From contig CM060926.1 of NCBI GenBank assembly GCA_030737875.1, forward strand, positions 161,583,579-161,647,578: 64,000 nt of DNA. The letters run 5' to 3'. A program made the position numbers and the translations under genes. Under the pieces are notes generated by a model. It did not search any database, was not told the DNA's origin, and saw nothing but the letters and a program-made list of their open reading frames with translations. The stretch is from Allium sativum. Lineage: Eukaryota > Streptophyta > Magnoliopsida > Asparagales > Amaryllidaceae. Shown in pieces: positions 11,531 through 22,540 of this stretch (position 1 is the stretch's first letter; each line of letters opens with the position of its first letter).

Positions 11531-12189
11531 TTGACTAGCATAACAGCATACAAGGGATTACAAGAAATTTCTAGAGTGTTACCGAGCCGAGTCAAGAGCC
11601 TAACCACTCTTTTCTCACAATCAAGAATGGCGCCATTACTGGATAACCAATCCATGCCTAAGATCAGTCCATATCCTGAGAAGCCCAAAACAAAGGCACT
11701 ACATCTAAATTCAACACTTAGAATAGAGATTTTCAAATCCAAGCAAACCATCGACAAATAAGCCGAGCCCCCAATTGGATTTGAAACAACCAAGGGATCT
11801 TCTACCATACTAGTGTCTAAGTGTAGAGATTCTACTAAAGCAGATGAAATAAAGGAGTGTGATGCACCAGAATCAAAGAGAGTGCGAACTGGATGATCAT
11901 ACAGATAAACTAAGCTTTCTACAGAAATACCCCGTTCCTGTGGAGGTGCCGTCAATGCGTGAACTTGTCCTCCTGAGGTGGATCCAGTCCTTTGCCCCTG
12001 CCCCCGCTTCTTTGGGCAGTCCTTAGCCAAGTGTCCAGTCTCTCCACAATGGAAACAGCCCCCATTTTTCTTTGCCTTCTTCTTCCTGCAGTCTTTTGTT
12101 ATATGTCCCACAATGCCACAGAAATTGCACTTTCTCTTTTCATGGGATTTGTTGTTCTTCCCACCTTTCTTGAAGTCTGTTTTCTTAGC
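11527..12189 (-). pseudogene. Gag nucleocapsid (two zinc knuckles) and aspartic protease
   Basis: The frame is that of gag, continuing after the TAG at 12190-12192. A Lys-rich stretch leads into two CX2CX4HX4C zinc knuckles (CNFCGIVGHITKDC, CFHCGETGHLAKDC) that bind the genomic RNA. About 45 residues on lies the protease active site LFDSGASHSFIS (Asp-Ser-Gly near 11866-11874), and further down the ILGMDWL block typical of retropepsins in this group. The frame ends at TAG 11527-11529. Two zinc knuckles rather than one are unusual among plant gypsy gags and may help classification. Confidence 0.9.
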
Positions 12190-12915
12190 CTATAAACCTT
12201 CTTTCTTTTCTTGAGACGCTTTCGTCTTTATCTCTTTCTTACCTTTATCTTCCTCGTGTAGCAGCGCCATGTCCACCAAGCTTTCATAGGTCGCCCCCAT
12301 AGGTATATGGATCATTGCATGGCTGTGTAGAGGCTCATTCAGACCTTTGACAAAGCGAAGGGCCATATTGTGTTGGGTGTTTACTAAATCCAGCCCAAAC
12401 CTGGCCAGCTGATTAAATTGATTTACATTTTCCTTAATCGTCATACTTCCTTGTTTAAGGGTTAGGAACTTCTCCATTTGCAGACTCTTTTCGGCTTGGG
12501 AGAGGAATTTCATCTCAAATCTCATCCTAAAATCTTCCCAAGTTTCCACTGGCCTCTCATCATGGGTAATTTCCCACCAATAGGAAGCTTCATCTTTAAG
12601 CAACCACACTGCAAGCTGTATCTTTTGTCTGTCGTCAACTTCGAAGATGATGAACAAATCTTTGGTCTCCTTCAACCAGTTCCTTGCTACCACGAAGGAT
12701 TCAGTTTCATAAAAGCCCTTTCCATCCATAGCTTTGAAGTCTCTACATATCTTAGCGAAAGTATTTCCCCGAGGAGGAGGAGGAGGTGGAGGAACTGCTG
12801 CTACGGTGGGAGGAGGAATGTCCGCTGGACCCGCACCATTGGCCCTAGCCTCTAGGTACCTTCGGAACCAGCCGGGTATTGGTACTCCTTCCGGAAGGTT
12901 AAGATCTCCAGACAT
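12190..12915 (-). pseudogene. Gag capsid (retrotransposon gag domain)
   Basis: The start ATG at 12915 is preferred because MSGDLNLPEG begins the conserved-looking part; the frame is open upstream to 12966. A Pro-rich linker (PPPTVAAVPPPPPPP) is followed by the retrotransposon gag domain, with blocks WLKETKDLF, KIQLAVWLLKDEASYWWE, TWEDFRMRFEMKFL and MTIKENVNQFNQLARF. It would form the virus-like particle. A TAG at 12190-12192 separates it from the zinc knuckles, which follow in the same frame. Confidence 0.9.
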
Positions 12916-13080
12916 GCTGGAACAAAAAGGAAAGTATTCAAGACAAAGGATAGAGAGATAGTGCATATGGCTTTTGGGGAATTATGCCTTTTAAAAACAA
13001 GACATTTTCTTGAATACAATGCTTCTTTAAATTTCTTTTGAAAATAGTTTCAAATTTTTTTATCTAGTCTGGTAAATCTA

Positions 13081-13093
13081 TGCTCTGATACCA
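13081..13093 (-). other. Primer-binding site (initiator Met-tRNA)
   Basis: Minus-strand TGGTATCAGAGCA lies two bases from the inner end of the 5' LTR. It is complementary to the 3' end of initiator Met-tRNA. Confidence 0.95.
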
Positions 13094-15742
13094 AGTGAAA
13101 CACCCCACCCTCCATTAAGGTCACTCACAAGGGACTGCCTGGTGGAGGTTTTTAAGTAAAAATCATAGATAAAACACAAGACAGATATAAACACACATAT
13201 ATAAGCAACGGGAAACAACAGACTTTTTATTTCATAAAAATGTGTTCATACAAAACATTTCCATAACTGTCACATAATATCTTCCAAAACATTACAACAT
13301 CACTTCTGTCTTGGTTATTAAATAAAGAAGCATAAAACATAATTAAAACTGCATAAATCCCCATGATTGTGTCCAACATCCATAACTAAAGCAAGAGAGT
13401 CCAAACCGTACATCTACTATCTTGAAGCTTGCAAAGTGTCTGACTAAGATGAGTTGTTTCCTCCCTGTGGACCTTGGGAGGGGGGAACAGAAGAAAAGAA
13501 GATGAAAGAAAATAGGGTCAAACATAAAGCCTGGTAAGTCTAGTGACTCTTCAGTATGAGAATAAGAATAAGGGCATGATAAGTATAAACTGGAACAGGA
13601 AAGTATCATAAACTAAGATAAGGCAGCTTGAATCGAATATACTATCGCACCACATATTATATATCTCTCTGCACCTACATATATTAGTTCTAAAATGGCA
13701 CCCCATGCTGAGGGTGAAGTGATCCCCTTTTTCTAAAGATCGGCTCCTACTCGCATAATCATCTGTGTCTTACGGCCCCCAAAGATTTGTAGATACCTAT
13801 GATGGCCCCACCATGGGGTGCATCAAGTCCCATGGTGGCGACCCGATACAAAACTGAAAATACATAGGTTATACTACTGGTGCCCCCAGTGCCCTGTTTG
13901 TCTGCTCCGAAGTGTATGCACGCCCACACTCCGTTAGAACCCACACTGTTGCACCCGCCGTCGTCGCTTTTGACCGCTTACAATCAGCCCAGTAATCGTG
14001 CCCCACCCTGCCTAGTTTCAGGGTACCATGATACCTAATTGGGTTACTGCTGAAATGGGTCCCCGTTACTAGGGTTTTCTAGTCAAACATGTTAAGTGGT
14101 TAAGTGTCTGTATTTACCTAACCCCACCCATCAATTTCGTTAACATGTTGAATTGGTTAAGTGTTTTAGTTAACTTAACCCTACCATCCTGACAATCTAT
14201 CCTTAGCTTTTTAAAGCACCGACCACTCACATTAGACCGGTATTGTTACGGTTACTGGATGTGCCGGTCGGTTCCGGGCAGATTTACACCGTAACTCAGT
14301 CTAACCTCGGGTCCTTATTGGGCTCCATGCTTAACCACCCACATTGGATAGGTATTGTTGTGACTACTGGACAGTCGGGCGGGTCCGGGCAGGTTTACAT
14401 CACAACTCAATCCAACCTCGTGTTAAGCATATTCGTATTTTCTAAATTTACATATTTGTCTTTATTACTTAATATATGTAAATTTGTCAACAATTAAATG
14501 TTGTGGCCTACTTTCCAAGTTTAACGTTTTTGGTATAAGAATTTATACCATTCAAACGCCGCCAATTTTGGCATGTGGCAAACATGCCAATTTCATATAT
14601 TTTTACCAATTTATGTTAAGTTTTACCAATATCCCCAACGTTACCCCGTTTAAATATTAGGCTAACAATCTTAGCCTAATTTTCGTTCGCATGATTTTAA
14701 CATATGATATTAGGCTAAAAACTTAGCCTAATTTAGCGCATACAAAATTGGCATAAGGGAATTCATAAACATGAATATGACATAGGTGTAAACTTGGCAT
14801 TTTTGGCATAGTCAATATGAACATCATAGGTGTGAACTTGCAAAATAGTTAACATGAATGTCATAGGTGTGAACTTGCAACATAGACTAGTCAACATACA
14901 TGTGAACTTACAACATAGCCTAAATCAACTTTCATATATGTGAACTTGCATTGAAATAGGGATCTAACCAAATAGGTGTCACATAGATTAGCATTTGATT
15001 TAGACAACATAAGCCTAAACATGTTTTGGATCTAGGCATAACATCGAACATAACTAGCATATGACAAGAATGTGACGTTTTCATAAGGTATGTATAATTT
15101 CATTGCATGTGTGAACTAGATCCAATCATATCTCTAACTACAACATGAAACATATATTAAAGTGGATCTTGACATGGATCCAATTATCTTGCAACTTTCT
15201 AACAAACATACTAGCATGAATGTAAACATAATCTTTTAGGCATAAAGGTTCTAGCATATATATACATGAAATCTTAATCACATACAACCTATATAATCAC
15301 ATAAACATATAGGTGTCGATTACAACATGAACTATACGACTTGCATGTGATTCTACATGTACAATAGGATCAATATCAATTCAACTATACCACAAACATC
15401 ACAATACCACAATCATTTCAATACATATATGTGAATTAACATCTTTGTTACACAATTCCATTTCCATTTTACAACGAATCAAATCCTAACTTTTATTCAC
15501 ATCGGAAGAATCACTATACTTACAACAAACGATGGTCTTGTTTTCTAATTTCTGATTTCTGAGTTCTGAATTTGATATGCTTTCCTTTGGGTAGACTAAC
15601 GTTGATTTGATTCGTGTTTTAACTCTAATTTGGCTCGCCTCTAAGCTTTTCTACAAGTGGAGGCTCCTCTCAATTTCCTACCGACAGCATGGCGGCTCCG
15701 TCTCTAATTTCTTATGTGAATTTAGGTTGGAGTCTTAGGTTG

Positions 15743-15750
15743 TATTTATA
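15743..15750 (-). promoter_or_regulatory. TATA box of the 5' LTR promoter
   Basis: TATAAATA on the minus strand. Transcription would start roughly 30 bases further on and run through the LTR into gag. Confidence 0.55.
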
Positions 15751-15904
15751 GAATTTCAGATTGATTTGAGCCGTCAGATGATCACAGACGAATCTAGACC
15801 ATTCACTTCGAAAGGAGCCAACCAAAATGCGACATGTCTGCCCTAGTGACATAGCCATGCCTCAGAAATCGACCAGAACCCGACCAGGTCAGCCAAGGCC
15901 AAAC

Positions 15905-15972
15905 CAGGTCGACCCCCAGGTCAACCCTATGGTCGACCTGGTCATCCAGGTCGACCCCCAGGTCGACCTGGT
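15905..15972. repeat. GGTCGACC palindrome cluster upstream of the LTR promoter
   Basis: Four exact GGTCGACC palindromes and one variant (GGTCAACC) are packed into 68 bp, about 155 bp upstream of the TATA box. This is a GC-rich island in an AT-rich LTR and could be an enhancer. Confidence 0.6.
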
Positions 15973-16246
15973 GCCTGGGCGGGAATTTTCCCGCCCTGCC
16001 CAGTTTGAGCCTGAATTCGAAATTTTGAACTACGTTTGAACCGTTTGAACTGTAATTTGAAATCTGAAACTTTCGGATGTCATAACTCCTTCATACGGAG
16101 TCCGATTCCCGCAAACTCGGACTTATCTCAAGAAAAATTCCGAGACAAACGCAATGGCGTAACCCGTTTCCCTTAATTCTTTCATTAACGATTAATTATT
16201 CTTTAATTTGTTAATGTACAGTTAACAGAAAATTCGGGGGGTTACA

Positions 16247-16251
16247 TAGTC
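16247..16251. repeat. Target-site duplication TAGTC (right)
   Basis: Matches 4842-4846. Confidence 0.93.
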
Positions 16252-17194
16252 GATGCTGATTCCAAGAATGAACTATATTTTAGCTCAATTCCAAGCGCGT
16301 TGCCACTTCGACCAAATCGCTTTGTTCTTCCGAGAGGACGTGCTTGAGTCTGAGCGCATCGTTAGCCATAAACTTGAAGTGTGACTGCTTTGACCAAAAA
16401 GTGGGTCGATGCTTTGCCTCTCCAAAACATATCTTTCTTGACCGAAAGAAGGTGTGTTTTGCTAGCAATCCGAAAATATGAAATCTATGATATGAGATTT
16501 AGGAGAAGTCCGATGATTGTTGAGGTCGTAATCGAATATAAATATAATGACCACTGAGATCATAATAGAATAGAAATCCGACGATCACTGAGATCGTGTT
16601 TTGGAAGACTACCGAGTAAGGAATGCATGGGATCTAGAAAATCCGAAGTCGTGGGATTGTTGGGTCCTACCGGTGCAAGTATGTACATGTAAAAGGGCTT
16701 CGTACTTGGCGGACCAAATTATGTGATATTGTGTACTTGACGGAACAAGTTGTTAAGATTCCCATGCTAGGAGGGTTAAGGTAAGGAACTTCCGTACATA
16801 GCGGACAGGGTCATGAAGTTCTTATGCTTGGTGAACCCAATTGGAGAATTTTAACAACTGGTAGTCGAAGGTCTGAAAAGTCATGGACTGGAGTCGACGC
16901 ACCTGAATCTAAGAGCTTTGCGAACCTAAGTCCGAGGACTTGAGATCAAAGTTGTGAACCAGAGTTCAAATTTGATACTTGGTTGACTAAACGCGGGACC
17001 AAAGTCCAAATTTTATACTTGACTGATCAGTTGATTTATGAAGTTGAGATCGAAGTCTGAATTCTATACATAGCAGACCGAATGGGGATCAAAGTCCTAA
17101 TTTTATACTGGGCGGACCAAGTGGGGACCGGAGTCCTAATTTTATACTTGGCGGACCAAGTGGGACCGGAGTCCTAATTTTATACTTGGCGGAT
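16252..17194. repeat. Right flank of the chromovirus, ending in ~37-40-bp tandem repeats
   Basis: No gene is supported. From about 17060 a unit containing 'cttggcggaccaagtggg' and 'gtcctaattttata' repeats about three times up to the next LTR. Looser versions occur back to about 16690 ('tacttggcggacc'). Confidence 0.55.
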
Positions 17195-18117
17195 TATAAC
17201 AACCCGTATTTTTAGAACCAATTTAAAATTTAATTTAAGCTATTTTAGTGAATATGGAAATATATATTGGTTATTTTTGCTAAATAAAATTTGGGAATAA
17301 TTTTAAAATTAGTTTTTATATTTTATTCGACTTAAAACAAACTCAGTAAAATTATTAAATTGATTTATATGCTTTGTTTTGAAAATTTTAAAAATTCGAT
17401 TTTAAAAATCATCGCATAGCCCTTAAAAAGTGAAATTTTGCTAGGATGCTAAGAATTCGACAAGATATTTTTTTTTAGGATTCATAATGACAAATCATTG
17501 TTGAGTTCCAAAATGCGTGTCGAACGGAGTCAGTATGTGGCCGTGTGAAGCAAAACCATTTGTTCATAAACATGAAGTCATTTTACAAAGGAACCTTATT
17601 GAGACGATCTCAGAATTCGATTCCAGTTTTTTTCTGGATTCGTATCGTCCAATAGTGGTTAAATCCAAAAGGACATAATTTTTGGAGTTAGCGTTTGGGC
17701 GTACAAGAAGAAAAGATACGCTAAAATCGCATTTTTGAAGCTATTTTTAGCAATTTTACAAAGGAACATTATTGAGACGACCTTGTAATTCGACGAAACT
17801 TTTTTTATTGAATCTGTAGCATCAAATAATAATAGGATTCCAAAGTGAATGATTTTTAAAATCAGTATCTGACAGTGTTTGATTTTACAGTGGAAAAACA
17901 GTCACTATTTTGACTTTAAAAATTCGTTGTTTGTGCATACAGACTCATAATTTGACAAAACCAGTTTTGTTAGGTCTGTAATGTCAGAGAGTAGCTTCAT
18001 GTCAATTTTTATTGAAACAGAGTCCGTAGGTGACCATACGGATTTTTAAATGATGAAACTAAGCGATATTTGAGTATAGAAAAATATAAAATCAATAAAA
18101 AAATAAATTAGCTTCAC

Positions 18118-18125
18118 TATAAAAT
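18118..18125 (+). promoter_or_regulatory. Possible TATA box of the plus-strand LTR
   Basis: TATAAAAT about 920 bp from the LTR start, just before a CT/A-rich leader. Spacing resembles the U3 length guessed for other copies of the family. Confidence 0.4.
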
Positions 18126-19660
18126 GTCCTAAACTCCCCTAAACCTAAAGAAAACATCATTTATACGGTAGCCCCTTTTTCCATTTCAAAACCCTAAACC
18201 TAGAGCTTTTAAGATCAAAATCAAATCCAATACTCCACTAAAAATCATGAGATAAATATATATGTGATCCTTATAGCTTGCTCTTCGATTTGGTATGAGT
18301 ATGAGAGAGGTTCAAGAACATTTTGTACGCTGCGTTTTTTCCAGCGTATGGTTTATGCAGGCTAGGGTTGATGAATTCGTGAAATAGAAGCAACGATGCA
18401 TAAATTCGAGTTTGTTTTGGTGTTTAGGAGGTAGAATAGCCCGTTGTGGCCAAATTTGAGGCGATTCAGCGATAAAAAGTGTCGGGACCTAAAGCATGCA
18501 TGCATGGGATGATAGTAAACACATTTTTTGGGGGATCTTGAGTTTGAGATTCATGGTGTTGAAATTGTAGAGGAGGAGAAGATATGAATAACGGTGTTTG
18601 CGGTTTGTGATTTCATGGAGAAACGAAGGAGAAAGAAGTAGAGGAAGTTGCATGAAATTGGCCATGAAAGTCCTGCTGCGTACGTATGTTTTTGGAGGAG
18701 GAAGGAGATTATAGGATATAATTAGTAAGGATTAAGGTAATTAATTAATTACTTATGTTAACGACATATATGTACATGAATCTTATAAAAGCATAACTTT
18801 TTCATACGAACTCAGAGTACAGCGAAACAGGATCCGTTAGAATCGTATTGACGAGAGCTTCGCAATGAAACTGATTTGGAGAGATTTGGAGCTCGTCTCA
18901 ATTTTTGGCGGAGGAAAACATCATATTCGATCAATCGATCGTTTGACGATATTTAGTGACAAACCAATCAAGGTGAGAGCTCCTTCTCACTAAAATATAT
19001 TTTATCATGTTATTGAATTCATGTATAAAAATATATAGAATTGGCAATGTAGATTTTTACCAGGTTTAATCATCATAAACTGTATACAGTGCCCGTTAGC
19101 TCACCTCCCTCGTCCACAGACCATGGACAATTTAATTGATTGTATTGTGTGTTGTTTGTGATGCTGAAATGTTTAACATATTAAAAATAATGTTAACATT
19201 AATGTGGTAGTTGAAATTAAATTATAAATATCTATTTATAATTTTAAACAGTGAAAATTGGCTAATTAGAAAAATAATTCAAACCTAATTAGAATTGGTT
19301 AAATTTGTTACCTAATAATTTATTTAAATAAACTGTTGTTGTTTTAAAACCCCACACGGTACTGGGGATGATAATTTATTCACATCTCTCCTGAATTTAA
19401 TTATATGTCAATCGATGGGTTGATAGGCTGTGATGAACGTTATTTATTATTTTAACGCTTATACAATTGTAAATTGCATTTTGGATGTTTGAATGTGTAA
19501 TGATTATTTATCATTATTGTTGAATACATGCGATGTATGAAATCCATATAACTCAAATTATATGGTAATTGATCAAGTCGCATTCCGATTCAGAAATAAA
19601 GAATATTTTAAAGTAAAGAATATTTTAAAATAAAGAATATTTAAAATAATGAATATTTCA

Positions 19661-19990
19661 TATAAAATATTCATGTGTTGAATAAAATATTTGAACAATA
19701 AAAATATCATTTTTATTGAATGTATAAACTATATAAAATATTCATGTATTGAATAAAATGTCTGAACAATAAAAATATCATTTTTATTAAATGTATAAAC
19801 CATATAAAATATTCATGTGTTGAATAAAATGTTTGAGCAATAAAAATATCATTTTTATTGAATGTATAAATTATATTAAATATTCATGTGTTGAATAAAA
19901 TGTTTTAATAATAAAAATATCATTTTTGTTGAATGTATAAACTATATAAAATATTCATGTGTTGAATAAAATGTTTGAACAATAAAAATA
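19661..19990. repeat. 71-bp tandem repeat array, about 4.6 copies
   Basis: Units begin 'tataaaatattcatgtgttg' at 19661, 19732 and 19803 and continue to about 19990. They differ by a few bases. Confidence 0.85.
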
Positions 19991-22194
19991 ATTATGTAGT
20001 TAAACGCCCTTTTAACCTGAACGGGTTTATCGATCGAGTTTATTCATTTTATAATGAATATCGAAAAGAAGTGATTTCAAAATCAATTTTTTTTAAAATA
20101 TTATCATTTTAATATGATAAAGATATAGAATATTCAATTTTGATTTAAAATTGAAATGGAAGTTGGAATCGTTTTTAAAACAAATATATAAACCATTTAT
20201 AAAATACGTTTTAAATGGAAATCGATGAAATATACATATTATATATATTTAATGGCCTAAATAGAACACGCCGCGCAACGACCGTACGCGAATCTCAACC
20301 ATTAACTTCAAATTGATGTAACGGGAGATCCGACTGTCGGATTCTCCTAAAACCGGAACCGATGGGTTCGTATCGAAAAGATCTTTCCAATGAATATAAG
20401 AGATTAGAAATATAACGGTTAGATATTGAAATATGTCCATATCAATTTCAGAAAAGGTCGCTATGGATGCAGTTCGGTGGCCGTTATTGGAAACCGATTG
20501 TACGGGCCTTGATAAAATTATTAAAGATATTAATAAATTGTGTAAAATCATAATAAATGATTTGGAAAGATTTTGGATGAAAAATTCCATATTTAAAAAG
20601 ATAAAGATATATTTTTTATCGAAATGAACTAGTTATTAACTAAAATAATAATCCAATGCTTTTAAATAAAATAAATTGGATTTTGGGTTTATCATGAATG
20701 GTGTCTTCAATAACACTGTTCTTAAACCCAGTTGAGAAAAGAATAAATCTTTTAATTAAGATTTAGAGAAGTTTACCAATTAATTAATATTTAATTAGAA
20801 TTGAATATTAATGGAGTTAGGGTGTGGAGCAGGTCCGGTTCGTGGAGAGCTTCGCGATGGTGCCGACGGATTTAAGGATGATGGAGTGTGGGGTTGTATC
20901 ATAGTGGGAACGGGAACGGGAGATACACTGGATTCGTGTATCAGGAGGAGGAGCAGATTTTGAATTGAAGAAGAAGGGCATGGGGTGATGTCACGTGCGT
21001 GGGATGAGGTGGTGGGAGTTTTATATAAATTGTTTAAATTAACTAAAGTTTTAATTCTATTCTAACTTGAAAATATCGTAACTATTTCATACCAGATCGG
21101 ATTTACGAATGGTTAGATTCGTTGGGATCGTATGGACAGCGGCTACACAATGGAACTGCTGGGATTGAATTGGAGCTCGTTACAATTTATAGCAGAATAA
21201 ATTGTCTGTCTGAATCAGCCGACCATTATCGTTATTTAACGATGATCGTCCAATGTGAGTAAATCTCACTAACTATGATCAATTTTTTTAAAATATAATC
21301 TAGTAATGATAATTGATTGTTGTGTGTTGATTGGTTGGTTGAATCGCTGATGTATTGGTTGAAACTATAGATAACGATATATATATAAATCGTTAATCAA
21401 ATGTTGATTTTGTTTATCAGAATATTTCATATCGAAATGAAATCGATGTTATTATATTGTTTAACATCTGTGGATGCGGGGAAACAGGTTGGAGGGATCC
21501 AACTTGATTCCTCAATATTTATAATACTGTTCTTTTCATATATTGTAATATATGATGTGATATATAATCTGTTGTTGATTATGTGTGTTTGAATGATATC
21601 GATCATTGTGAATTGGTATTTTAAATACCGTAAGAAATATTGGGATATAGAAAAGGGGATTTTCAAAGTGTATTTTGAAAATAAATTATTCATATAAAAT
21701 CAATGGATTTTATATATAAATTGAAAAGGATTTTATAAAAGAATATGGATGTAGAGTAAATCAAAGGAGTTATAAAAGAAATATTTATTTGTCAAATAAA
21801 TAGAATTGAAAAGGAATATTTATTTGTCAAATAAATTGAATAGAAAAGGAAATATTTTATAAAACAAATAGAATTATCAAAAGAGATTTATTTGGTAAAT
21901 AAATATATTATAAAAGAAAATACTAGAAAAATGAATAGAATAGTATAAAAAGAGAATTTTATGTTTGAAAGGTTTAGACCCATGCTTCGCGCACGGGTAT
22001 AACATGATATGGATTTAAAGCAAAGATATTAAATAGAATCTGTTCTAACCGATAGATTGAGAAGATTAATTTATAAATAATATTTTATAAATTAAATAAA
22101 ATGTTTGTCATTGGATAAATAGAATATATAAGTCAGGACTTATATAGAGAAGTAAGAATCGATTTCAACATCGATATTTGAAACTGAATATGGA

Positions 22195-22540
22195 CGTATA
22201 GTTATTCGAAAGGAGTTAATCTAATATAGTTTATTCGAAAGGAGTTAATCGAATATAGTTTATTCGGAAAGGAGTTAATCGAATATAGTTTATTCGAAAA
22301 GGAGTTAATCGAATATAGTTTCTTCGGAAAGGAGTTAATCGAATATTAGTTATTCGAAAGGAGTTAATCGAATTAGTTATTCAAAAAGAGCTAATCGAAT
22401 ATTAGTTATTCGAATAGAGTTAATTGAATATTAGTTATTCAAATAGGAATTAATCGAATATTAGTTATTCGAAAAGAGTTAATCGAATTAGTTATTCGAA
22501 ATACAGTTAAATCGAATATAGTTTATTCGAAAGAGAATTA
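22195..22540. repeat. Tandem array of ~25-32-bp units (TTATTCGAAA-GGAGTTAATCGAATA)
   Basis: About ten to eleven degenerate units combine 'ttattcgaaaggagttaatc' with 'gaatatagt'. It sits in the same relative place as the arrays in the minus-strand LTRs (41060-41705), where TTCGAATAACTATATTCGA and ATCGATTAAC units occur, so it is a fast-changing but always present part of the LTR. Confidence 0.8.

Larger units (their letters stand above)
4847..16246 (-). mobile_element. Full-length Ty3/gypsy chromovirus (Tekay/Del-like), inactivated
   Basis: The element is 11.4 kb on the minus strand. It has two 3.15-kb LTRs, a primer-binding site complementary to initiator Met-tRNA, gag, protease, reverse transcriptase, RNase H and integrase in the Ty3/gypsy order, a C-terminal chromodomain, and a polypurine tract. 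A perfect 5-bp duplication TAGTC flanks it. The long LTRs and the chromodomain point to the Tekay/Del lineage of chromoviruses. The coding region is broken by four in-frame stops (12190-12192, 10916-10918, 9781-9783, 8635-8637) and two frame changes (near 11530 and 10215), so it cannot make its polyprotein. The two LTRs differ by a few percent by eye, so the insertion is not very recent. Confidence 0.95.
13096..16246 (-). repeat. 5' LTR of the chromovirus (3151 bp)
   Basis: It has the same TG...CA ends and sequence as 4847-7995. It contains a U3 of about 500 bp, a TATA box, and then about 2.6 kb of R/U5, unusually long for transcribed leader. Short phrases such as 'cataggtgtgaacttgca' recur in tandem near 14790-14945. 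Confidence 0.95.

Noticed and set aside
20249..20590. 113-codon minus-strand frame
   Set aside because: AT-rich LTR sequence with no recognisable domain or composition of a plant gene.
22195..22540. Regularly spaced repeats that look CRISPR-like
   Set aside because: The units are contiguous and degenerate with no unique spacers, no cas genes, and the setting is a plant LTR.
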